Origin: an uncultured Clostridia bacterium
Lineage (GTDB): Bacteria; Bacillota; Clostridia; Christensenellales; UBA1242
Reading direction: 5' to 3'
DNA length: 5,269 bases
Assembly (NCBI GenBank): GCA_947631875.1
Contig: CANRMV010000078.1
Coordinates: forward strand, 1-5,269
Shown: positions 1 through 5,269 of the stretch, one piece after another
How the letters are laid out: each line of letters starts with the position of its first letter
How positions within the stretch are numbered: position 1 is the first letter of the stretch
Notes under the pieces: model-generated
What the model saw: only the letters and a program-made list of their open reading frames with translations
The model's database searches: none
What the model was told of the DNA's origin: nothing
Made by a program: the position numbers and the translations under genes

Positions 1-77
1 TCGGAGTATGTGCAGTGCTTGGCTTAGGATTGGTAGGAACCTTGACCTATGCCGGTGCATCAGGCATGTTAACACCA
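1..77 (+). repeat. Direct repeat, copy A: identical 5' anchor module of the tandem paralogues
   Basis: This segment is identical base for base to 2062-2138 (offset 2061), third codon positions included. It encodes the hydrophobic segment and the following GASGMLTP stretch. Identity stops at position 78 (A here, C at 2139), after which the genes share little DNA similarity. The left boundary is unknown because the window begins inside the repeat. Confidence 0.97.
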
Positions 78-2024
78 AAGACTGACATTACTCAATCTGA
101 AGGCTCAGGAAACTGTGAGCAACATGAACAGCAGATTGAAGATCTGAAACAACAGCTCACGGAAAAAGACGGCCTTTTAAAGCAAAATGTTGAAGAATTG
201 CAAACAACAAGACAGCAATTACAGCAAAAAGAGAGTGAACTCAGTCAGAAAGAAGAACTCTTGAAACAAGCTGAGACAAATTATGGGACGCTCTCAGCGC
301 AATTTAAAACGGCTCAGCAAGATCGTGATGCAGCGCTTGGACAAGTTAACAGCTTGCAGGAAAAGATTAACACTCTGCAAAAAGAGATTTTGTCAGAGAT
401 AGACCTGTCATCGTTAAGCTTATCAACACAAAATGCTCCAACAACTACATTAAGTCCTGTTGAAACAGGCATTTTGCTGAGCTTTGACAACATCCCTGGA
501 CTTTACTTTTACAATTACAAAACACAAACAACTAACAAACTAGACATTGGCGATCAAAGAGACAATTGCTTTGGATTTAGAATTGCTGGCCAAGTAAAAG
601 ATGGTTATGTTTTAATACCAAAATCAAGCAGAGTGACAGGTGTGTTTGTATATTTCGACACAACGACAAATACAGCCGCCAGCACAATGTCGCTGGACTA
701 TATTGATTTTAAAAATACTAGCGTTCAAAAAACAAATAATGGCTTGATTATTACCTGGATAGATACTAGTTCTCCCGTATTTACCCCTCCGACTCCAATT
801 GTATTTTTCAATGAGCAAACAAAAGAATTTTCAAAACCTGGGAATATATCGTTGAACACTACAGTTCGCTTTATCCAGGTCGATGGTGGCTATGTTATGT
901 TCGGCTTAAATACAGCGGTATATTTTGACGAAATAGCAAACACTGCCGAAAAAATAGAAATAGGATTTTCATTCAGCCCTAATGAACTTTTTGATTTTAA
1001 TGATAATGGCTACATAGGTTCATCACGCTATGGAAATGTAAATCAAGTGTATTATGTAAACAAAGCAACTCACGAAATAAAACTATTATATAGCGATTTT
1101 GATGAGCAATCTTGGACTCCTTCAATGGTAAATTTGGGCACAGGTATATTCTTCTATAGCGGCAATGGAACTTCGAGTTATGGATTGTTTATTTCTCCTG
1201 ACGCTCAAACAGCTCAGAAAGTTGAATTTGGCCAAGAAATAACATTCAACAGAGAGGTGGAGCCACAATATGATCATGACAATCAAGACTTGCGCACATA
1301 TTATGCTAAGTCAATAGGCTGCATTATCCGTGACGAAAATCTTTATCCATATTGGTTTGATGGTTTTACTCATGAATTTAAAAAGCTTGGTGAAAAAAAA
1401 TGCAACAAGTTTATCGAAGTTGACGAAGGCTATTTGATGGTATGTGAAGACGGGACATACCTAGTCAAAGAGTTGGGCCAAATGTCTAAGATTAGCGACA
1501 ACACAACATGGCGCGACACCATGTCCGTTTATGTCAATGGCGACTTTAACAATTCAAGAACATTATTGTTTGGTCGTGGAAAGGGTCTGCTAATATACAA
1601 CGACGGCGCAATTGAAGAAACATTACCTGATGTCGAAATATTGTCGAGCGCCTTTGCAGGAATCAACGGAGATGTCTTCTTTGTTTACGAGCAAAATAAT
1701 AACACAAAGGTCGGCATATACTCAGTCGGGACTAAAGAGCTCACGGAAATTTATTCCGGAAATTTCAGCACATATAGCATGAAAATGTTAGTCACTCATA
1801 GCGGGATGTTCTTCACAACCCAGGACGAGCTGGTATATATCGATGCCGAGACTAAGACTTCACATGTAATTCTTTCAGCTTCAGGCTCAGGCTGGCTTGG
1901 TATGGCTGCGCTTGAACAGGATGATGAAGAAAATGTTTATTTCACGTTTGCAAATATAAGGTATTTGATAGACACGACGGAATATAAAGCTGTAATTTGC
2001 GATATTGGACTTGAAAATCAATAA
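1..2024 (+). CDS. Surface or virion-type coiled-coil/beta-propeller-like repeat protein, copy 1 (5'-truncated by window edge)
   Basis: No family is recognised. The reading frame is open from the window edge (first complete codon at 3-5) to TAA at 2022-2024. The GTG at 15 is not the true start: the sequence matches the paralogue at 2040 from its eighth codon onward, so the real ATG lies about 22 nt left of the window and the full protein would be about 681 residues. Counting that way, the order is: hydrophobic segment (residues about 5-25, with a possible signal peptidase site after TYAGA), a Glu/Gln/Lys/Leu-rich coiled coil (about 45-140), a Ser/Thr-rich linker, then about twelve degenerate repeats. 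The repeats carry signatures such as VYFDTTTNT, VFFNEQTKE, VYYVNKATHE, GIYSVGTKE and VYIDAETKT, spaced 36-54 residues, typical of beta-propeller blades. There is no C-terminal membrane segment or LPXTG sorting motif. It probably acts outside the cell or on a virion as a binding protein; a host adhesin is the alternative. Confidence 0.85.
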   Translation, partial: GVCAVLGLGLVGTLTYAGASGMLTPKTDITQSEGSGNCEQHEQQIEDLKQQLTEKDGLLKQNVEELQTTRQQLQQKESELSQKEELLKQAETNYGTLSAQFKTAQQDRDAALGQVNSLQEKINTLQKEILSEIDLSSLSLSTQNAPTTTLSPVETGILLSFDNIPGLYFYNYKTQTTNKLDIGDQRDNCFGFRIAGQVKDGYVLIPKSSRVTGVFVYFDTTTNTAASTMSLDYIDFKNTSVQKTNNGLIITWIDTSSPVFTPPTPIVFFNEQTKEFSKPGNISLNTTVRFIQVDGGYVMFGLNTAVYFDEIANTAEKIEIGFSFSPNELFDFNDNGYIGSSRYGNVNQVYYVNKATHEIKLLYSDFDEQSWTPSMVNLGTGIFFYSGNGTSSYGLFISPDAQTAQKVEFGQEITFNREVEPQYDHDNQDLRTYYAKSIGCIIRDENLYPYWFDGFTHEFKKLGEKKCNKFIEVDEGYLMVCEDGTYLVKELGQMSKISDNTTWRDTMSVYVNGDFNNSRTLLFGRGKGLLIYNDGAIEETLPDVEILSSAFAGINGDVFFVYEQNNNTKVGIYSVGTKELTEIYSGNFSTYSMKMLVTHSGMFFTTQDELVYIDAETKTSHVILSASGSGWLGMAALEQDDEENVYFTFANIRYLIDTTEYKAVICDIGLENQ

Positions 2025-2025
2025 A

Positions 2026-2031
2026 AAGGAG
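2026..2031 (+). promoter_or_regulatory. Ribosome binding site of the second large gene
   Basis: AAGGAG followed by an 8-nt A-rich spacer before ATG at 2040, directly behind the TAA of the preceding gene. No room for a promoter is left, so the two large genes are probably cotranscribed. The context around it (AAAAAGGAGAAAAAATTATGAAA) is almost the same as that before the gene at 4805. Confidence 0.85.
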
Positions 2032-2039
2032 AAAAAATT

Positions 2040-4073
2040 ATGAAATTAAAGCCATTTGTTGTCGGAGTATGTGCAGTGCTTGGCTTAGGATTGGTAGGAA
2101 CCTTGACCTATGCCGGTGCATCAGGCATGTTAACACCACAAACATCTATCTCACAAGGTGTTGAAGAAAATTCAACACAAAAGGAAAATGAGCAGCTGAA
2201 ATCCACGCTAGCTCAATTTCAGGCAACCTTGAAGCAGAAAGAAGAGGAGCTTGCCCAAAAAGATGAAGCTTTACAACAAAAGGAAAGTTTAATCCAGGCA
2301 AAGATCAGTGAAATTGAGAAACAAACTTCGAGAGCGGAAACGGCAGAAGCTGAATTAAGCACTCTGACTGAGCAAAAAGCACAACTAGAGCAAGAAAGAA
2401 GCGCTTTAAAAGCCAGTATAGAAAAAATAAAAGCTCAATTTTTGCAAGATTTGAAAATAAATGTTGAACAATTTAACACGCAAAAAATGGATTTCGAAGT
2501 CGTAGGAAATGACGTTCTATTTTTGGCATATGTCGATGTCAATGGAAAAGTTAATGCTTTATGGTATTATGATACCTTAAATCTTGAAATGCATTTTTTG
2601 GAGAATTATGAGCGGGACAGAGTTCCATACTTGATGCCATTGGAGAAAGGTTGCATTGTTACCGGCGGCAAAAGCTCAAAGTTTTATGATCCAGTCACAC
2701 ATCAACTGTATTATGTCGGATCTGGCTCAGTGGGCAAATCACTTGCGGAATGTGCCAGTGGTTGTGTTATGAAAGTTGGCAGAAATGTTGTTTATTTTGA
2801 TTATACTACAAAAACTGCGACATCAAGCCGTTTTTATGCGGACAGCATGCGTGAAGACACATTTATTCACAAGATAGATAATGGATGCTTAATTTGCACT
2901 AGTTCTAACGGGATACAATTTTTTAACGAGTCGACAAAAGAATATACAAAGTTGTATGATCGAGGATCTTATTATAGCTGCTTTTTAGACACCCCAGTTG
3001 GTTGTTTAATAACTGGCGAAGGTAATGGCGTGTTGTTCTATGATAATTCTAATGGGACCATAACGCAATTGACTGCTGAAACAGGATTTAAACAAAATGG
3101 AGCATCTGAAGTTAGAGCTGTTGCCTTGTCGCATGGAGTTGTGCTAAAGAGTGAAAAGATGTCAATGAATGACATGTTTGTTTACTTTGACTATACAACA
3201 AAGGAATTGACAACTATATCACAAGCGCAAACAACAACACATGTAGCATTTTCTTCTGAGGTCGTCATGGAGCATGGTGATGATATATACCTATGCCTTG
3301 ACAAAGGTGACGGGAATTTCATCATTGCAAAATTTAACACACAAACAAAATCCTACACCGAAGCTAAAGACCTTGGATCAAATCCGTTAAATGAAGTTTA
3401 TGCACAAACAGATTTAGGTTTTTACTACACAAGTGGACAACATGACCATATTTATTTTCATAAGTTTAGCGATGACACAACGCGCACGATAACGACCAGC
3501 TACCTATCTGATAAAGAAAAAACAATTTTTATAGAAAGCGACGATTACGATTTCTTCATTCACGCGTATTATTCCCATCGCGGCATCCATATCTATAAGA
3601 TTGATCATGCAGGCATGGATGTTGTTAGGGATGAGTTTTTCTCAGTTAGTTATGTAAATTCCCTAAAATCGGCAAAATTGGTTGATAACTCAATATACAT
3701 AATACTGGAAGCAGACGATAACAACTATATGGCTCCTGTAATTTATGATATCGCAGCGGGAGAAGTTCAAGATATCCCACTGGCGACATCATGTATCTTT
3801 GCTGATTATTTAGATGAAACAAACATTATCAATGTGGTATCTACAGGCGGTCCTGGATTTAACATAAACATCTATAACCTTTTGACTAAATCTAACGAGC
3901 AAATTGCATTCTACCACGGCGGTGATTATGACTACACCTCCCCAGATTTTGACATGGTGAAAGATAAGATTGTCTCTAAAAAAGTTGAAGATGGCATGCT
4001 TTTAAGAATGGGCAACTTTACATTTAAAGTGACGACGGATCACAAAGTTATTCTACAGTCGATCACATTATAA
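2040..4073 (+). CDS. Surface or virion-type coiled-coil/beta-propeller-like repeat protein, copy 2 (complete)
   Basis: A complete 677-residue protein and paralogue of the gene just upstream, 15 nt after its stop; no family is recognised. The start is set by AAGGAG at 2026-2031, 8 nt before ATG. Residues 1-4 are MKLK, then a hydrophobic segment (5-25) ends in TYAGASG, either a cleavable signal or an anchor; the Cys at 11 does not sit in a lipobox. Residues about 47-136 are a heptad-like Glu/Gln/Lys/Leu coiled coil. From about 151 to the end, roughly twelve repeats occur with signatures near 176, 215, 252, 294, 333, 382, 431, 472, 517, 568, 611 and 661 (for example VVYFDYTTKT, FFNESTKEY, VYFDYTTKEL, AKFNTQTKSY, INIYNLLTK). 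Several blades carry a Gly-Cys-hydrophobic strand (GCIV, GCVM, GCLI twice). It is inferred to be a stalk with a propeller head for ligand or receptor binding. There is no catalytic motif, C-terminal anchor or LPXTG. Confidence 0.9.
   Translation: MKLKPFVVGVCAVLGLGLVGTLTYAGASGMLTPQTSISQGVEENSTQKENEQLKSTLAQFQATLKQKEEELAQKDEALQQKESLIQAKISEIEKQTSRAETAEAELSTLTEQKAQLEQERSALKASIEKIKAQFLQDLKINVEQFNTQKMDFEVVGNDVLFLAYVDVNGKVNALWYYDTLNLEMHFLENYERDRVPYLMPLEKGCIVTGGKSSKFYDPVTHQLYYVGSGSVGKSLAECASGCVMKVGRNVVYFDYTTKTATSSRFYADSMREDTFIHKIDNGCLICTSSNGIQFFNESTKEYTKLYDRGSYYSCFLDTPVGCLITGEGNGVLFYDNSNGTITQLTAETGFKQNGASEVRAVALSHGVVLKSEKMSMNDMFVYFDYTTKELTTISQAQTTTHVAFSSEVVMEHGDDIYLCLDKGDGNFIIAKFNTQTKSYTEAKDLGSNPLNEVYAQTDLGFYYTSGQHDHIYFHKFSDDTTRTITTSYLSDKEKTIFIESDDYDFFIHAYYSHRGIHIYKIDHAGMDVVRDEFFSVSYVNSLKSAKLVDNSIYIILEADDNNYMAPVIYDIAAGEVQDIPLATSCIFADYLDETNIINVVSTGGPGFNINIYNLLTKSNEQIAFYHGGDYDYTSPDFDMVKDKIVSKKVEDGMLLRMGNFTFKVTTDHKVILQSITL
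2062..2138 (+). repeat. Direct repeat, copy B: identical 5' anchor module of the tandem paralogues
   Basis: Second copy of the 77-nt perfect repeat, running from within codon 8 to codon 33 of the second large gene. The repeat pair frames one gene-length unit of 2061 bp. Homologous recombination between copies would keep an intact reading frame and remove or duplicate exactly one propeller body. The ATG and ribosome binding site at 2026-2061 may also belong to the repeat, but the matching part of copy A is outside the window. Confidence 0.97.
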
Positions 4074-4093
4074 ACAAGCTTAGGAGAATTAAC

Positions 4094-4303
4094 ATGACGA
4101 AAAAGGAATTAGCCGAGCAAATATATGCTCATAAAATCAGAACTGGAGCTTGCATCACACCCGTTGGAAGAAAAACCCCACTGTCAAAGAAAGAGTTTGT
4201 TCATAGATACTTAAACGGTGTCGGCGGCACAAAGGGATTCAAAAAGAATGAACTGCAAAGTATTTTGAGCAGGATAGAAAAAGTAAAAAGCAAGGAGAGA
4301 TAA
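4094..4303 (+). CDS. Small basic hypothetical protein (69 aa)
   Basis: Function is not recognised. The start ATG at 4094 follows AGGAG at 4082-4086 with a 7-nt spacer, 20 nt after the stop of the second large gene, so it is probably in the same operon. The protein is basic (12 Lys and 5 Arg against 6 Glu, no Asp) and looks largely helical. Residues 1-14 form a first helix (MTKKELAEQIYAHK), then a turn with Gly/Pro, then LSKKEFVHRYLNG (about 30-42), a Gly-rich linker GVGGTKGF, and a final helix KNELQSILSRIEKV (about 51-64). The two-helix pattern split by a conserved-looking glycine loop could bind nucleic acid or serve as a small structural or adaptor protein, but nothing in the sequence proves that. 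No signal peptide or membrane segment is present. Gene reality is supported by ribosome binding site, spacing and order. Confidence 0.8.
   Translation: MTKKELAEQIYAHKIRTGACITPVGRKTPLSKKEFVHRYLNGVGGTKGFKKNELQSILSRIEKVKSKER
4292..4297 (+). promoter_or_regulatory. Ribosome binding site inside the preceding gene's end
   Basis: AAGGAG lies within the last codons of the 69-residue gene, 9 nt before ATG at 4307. The stop (4301-4303) and next start are separated by only 3 nt, which suggests translational coupling of the two small genes. Confidence 0.8.
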
Positions 4304-4306
4304 ACG

Positions 4307-4672
4307 ATGCAAAGATTAGACAACAAAGAAAAAGCCTTGCTCAATTACAGCAAGAAAGTTCGAGCTGGCGAAACATGGACAATAAATGATGGCAAAACTC
4401 GTGGACATAAATCAACTATAACAAAGGTGAAAGGTAATGAAATTCGGCATATCCCAAGAACACATTCTCCTATAACTTCGAAGAAAGGGAATATACCGCT
4501 CCATGAGAATCCGCAAAAATCAGATGGTAGAAAGGCCTACATAGCACCTAAGGTGCGAAAATCCAACATCAAGCATGTTGGCAAAAAGCAGGAAAATCAG
4601 GATATAAAAAATCCTGTCGATAAGTCGGTTTTACGGCACTTGAAGAAACAGGATAAAATGAATAAAAAATAA
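4307..4672 (+). CDS. Basic hypothetical protein with a possible small beta-barrel core (121 aa)
   Basis: Function is not established. The gene follows the 69-residue gene with a 3-nt gap and a ribosome binding site inside that gene. The protein is very basic (24 Lys and 8 Arg against 11 Asp/Glu). Residues 1-19 are probably helical. Residues about 19-55 (AGETWTINDGKTRGHKSTI, then KVKGNEIRHIPRTHS) alternate like short beta strands around glycine turns. That spacing is reminiscent of SH3-like barrels such as MazF/PemK-type or KOW-type folds, but this is an impression of pattern only and no catalytic signature is claimed. Residues about 56-80 carry NIPLHENP and RKAYIAP, which look like a second conserved block. 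The tail (about 80-121) is Lys-rich and probably disordered. It is probably cotranscribed with its upstream neighbours. A nucleic-acid-binding or virion accessory role is plausible; a toxin is possible but no partner antitoxin is obvious. Confidence 0.78.
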   Translation: MQRLDNKEKALLNYSKKVRAGETWTINDGKTRGHKSTITKVKGNEIRHIPRTHSPITSKKGNIPLHENPQKSDGRKAYIAPKVRKSNIKHVGKKQENQDIKNPVDKSVLRHLKKQDKMNKK

Positions 4673-4680
4673 AAAAAGAC

Positions 4681-4722
4681 GGGATGCCTGTGAATGTCGA
4701 AGACAAACCAGTTCCGTATCCC
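4681..4722 (+). other. Imperfect intergenic hairpin (possible terminator or structured RNA)
   Basis: GGGATGC (4681-4687) can pair with GTATCCC (4716-4722), seven pairs including one G-U. Inside, CTG (4688-4690) can pair with CAG (4709-4711), and TGTC (4695-4698) with GACA (4702-4705) around a GAA loop. The following bases (TATCTTTCATT) are U-rich but not a clean U-run, so a strong intrinsic terminator is not shown. It sits 8 nt after the stop of the 121-residue gene and before the leader of the next gene, so attenuation or partial termination between the two gene groups is possible. The rest of the gap (4723-4790) is A/T-rich; TATTAT at 4736-4741 could be a -10 box but has no convincing -35. 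Confidence 0.35.
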
Positions 4723-4790
4723 TATCTTTCATTACTATTATATACCAAACAAAACAAAAAAGTCAATACTTTGTGGCAAAAAAATAAAAA

Positions 4791-4796
4791 AAGGAG
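4791..4796 (+). promoter_or_regulatory. Ribosome binding site that decides the start at 4805
   Basis: AAGGAG with an 8-nt A-rich spacer before ATG at 4805. An in-frame ATG at 4694 would extend the protein by 37 residues, but it has no Shine-Dalgarno sequence and lies inside the intergenic hairpin, so 4805 is the preferred start. Confidence 0.88.
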
Positions 4797-4804
4797 AAAA
4801 AATC

Positions 4805-5080
4805 ATGAAAAAAGCGAAAAAAGTAGACTTTAAGGGCCTAAAAAAGTCAATGAAATCGGACAAGCCCAAAAATACGGCAAAAAAGGCGCCTAGAAAGCCC
4901 GTGAAGGTCAAGACGACTAATAAGTCGACCACACCCGCTAAAGTCCGCTCAGCGAAGCGAAATTTTGGCCCGAAAACCAAAAATGAGCCAAAAACGACGC
5001 AAATTGAGCAAAAATCACCGCAAAAACGCAAAAACACGCAAAACTCGAGACAAATAAAGATTATCAACATCAGAATTTAG
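4805..5080 (+). CDS. Small, extremely basic Lys-rich protein (91 aa)
   Basis: Family is not recognised. The start at 4805 is chosen over the in-frame ATG at 4694 because of AAGGAG at 4791-4796; the stop is TAG at 5078-5080. The 91 residues contain 25 Lys and 6 Arg against only 4 acidic residues, and are low in hydrophobics except a short C-terminal QIKIINIRI. The N-terminus (MKKAKKVDFKGLKKSMKS) could form an amphipathic helix; the middle is Lys/Pro/Thr/Ala-rich (KKAPRKPVKVK, TTPAKVRSAKR), and the rest Gln/Asn/Lys-rich and probably disordered. Such composition resembles histone-H1-like tails, viral nucleoprotein or packaging-associated basic proteins, and ribosomal protein tails, so binding to DNA or RNA is the likeliest role. 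There is no signal or membrane segment. It lies 22 nt upstream of a P-loop NTPase and is probably cotranscribed with it. Confidence 0.78.
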   Translation: MKKAKKVDFKGLKKSMKSDKPKNTAKKAPRKPVKVKTTNKSTTPAKVRSAKRNFGPKTKNEPKTTQIEQKSPQKRKNTQNSRQIKIINIRI

Positions 5081-5102
5081 AAATTTATCTGGGAGAAAAA
5101 GC

Positions 5103-5269
5103 ATGAAGATATACAATGAGCTTGAAGATATATTTAATGATGGCATATTTGAGCCTTCAGATATTATTGTGTTTTGGGGCAAACGCGGCAAAGGTAAAAG
5201 CTCGCTCATGACCAAATTTTGTGTAGATTTCATGCAACCGAAGAATGCCAAAGACGATTTGGCCAACTC
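5103..5269 (+). CDS. P-loop NTPase, N-terminal part (cut by right window edge)
   Basis: The gene starts at ATG 5103 behind GGGAG (5091-5095, 7-nt spacer), 22 nt after the previous stop, and stays open to the window end; 55 complete codons are visible. After a short acidic N-terminus (YNELEDIFNDGIFEPSD), a hydrophobic strand IIVFW leads into GKRGKGKSS (residues 26-34), a full Walker A motif of the form GxxxxGKS, followed by the helix LMTKFCVDFM. This is the start of an NTP-binding domain with only about 20 residues before the P-loop. Walker A alone does not fix the family. Near-N-terminal P-loops with a GKRGxGKS pattern occur in Zot-like/pI assembly ATPases of filamentous phages, FtsK/HerA-type and A32-like packaging ATPases, and conjugation coupling proteins. 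The neighbourhood of small basic proteins fits a mobile-element assembly or packaging ATPase, an inference that needs the missing C-terminal part. Confidence 0.85.
   Translation, partial: MKIYNELEDIFNDGIFEPSDIIVFWGKRGKGKSSLMTKFCVDFMQPKNAKDDLAN

Noticed and set aside
15..17. GTG as the true start of the first large gene
   Set aside because: The frame is open to the window edge and matches the paralogue from its codon 8, so the start lies outside the window.
624..818. Minus-strand 64-codon open frame
   Set aside because: It lies wholly opposite the first large gene, has no ribosome binding site and no plausible protein pattern.
2046..2072. Lipoprotein signal using Cys 11 of the second large protein
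   Set aside because: The residues before the Cys (VVGV) do not fit a lipobox, which needs Gly, Ala or Ser at -1, and the Cys lies too close to the N-terminus, inside the hydrophobic core.
4544..4556. Inverted repeat GCACCT-A-AGGTGC as an operator
   Set aside because: It is a six-base-arm palindrome inside a coding region; about one such is expected by chance in 5 kb.
4694..4804. N-terminal extension of the Lys-rich protein from ATG 4694
   Set aside because: There is no Shine-Dalgarno sequence before 4694 and the start lies in a hairpin, whereas 4805 has AAGGAG at 8 nt.
4738..5070. Minus-strand 110-codon frame rich in Phe and other hydrophobics, looking like a membrane protein
   Set aside because: It is the antisense of a Lys-rich gene, where AAA codons read as TTT; the hydrophobicity is an artefact, and the + strand gene has a strong ribosome binding site and good spacing.
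5015..5266. Minus-strand 83-codon frame at the right end
   Set aside because: It overlaps the Lys-rich gene and the P-loop gene, whose Walker A motif makes the + strand reading certain.
1..5269. CRISPR array, tRNA, rRNA or insertion sequence
   Set aside because: No regularly spaced short repeats, cloverleaf, rRNA-like sequence, transposase motif or terminal inverted repeats were seen.

Overview
The window is AT-rich with strongly A-rich leaders, AGGAG-type ribosome binding sites before every complete gene, TAA/TAG stops and TGG for Trp. This fits a Bacillota-like (Firmicutes, probably Clostridia-like or a related low-GC lineage) host using the standard bacterial code; no sequence here fixes the taxon. 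All six supported genes lie on the + strand and are tightly packed. The content (two large surface-type paralogues, three small very basic proteins, one P-loop NTPase) looks like an accessory or mobile region (phage, prophage or integrative element) rather than core chromosome. That is an inference, because no integrase, capsid, relaxase or tRNA is visible.

Layout. Positions 1-2024 hold the first large gene, cut at the left edge: its first seven codons and part of the eighth are missing. Positions 2040-4073 hold a paralogue of almost the same length. Both encode an N-terminal hydrophobic export or anchor segment, a roughly 90-residue coiled coil, and about twelve degenerate 40-50 residue repeats that look like beta-propeller blades. 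The two genes are identical over 77 nt at their 5' ends (1-77 and 2062-2138) and then diverge abruptly, although their bodies remain recognisably related at protein level. Positions 4094-4303 and 4307-4672 hold two small basic proteins of unknown function, apparently in the same operon. Positions 4673-4804 are a 132-nt intergenic gap with an imperfect hairpin. Positions 4805-5080 encode a Lys-rich 91-residue protein. From 5103 a P-loop NTPase gene begins and runs off the right edge.

How it may work together (inference): an exported or virion-anchored stalk-and-propeller binding protein exists in at least two tandem versions that share one homogenised anchor module and differ in the presumed ligand-binding part. 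Small basic, possibly nucleic-acid-binding, proteins and an NTPase of the type found in Zot-like or viral packaging and conjugation modules follow in the same direction. This resembles a morphogenesis and receptor-binding module with built-in tandem variation. The direct observations are the 77-nt repeat, the shared architecture, the gene order and the Walker A motif; the functional reading is a hypothesis.
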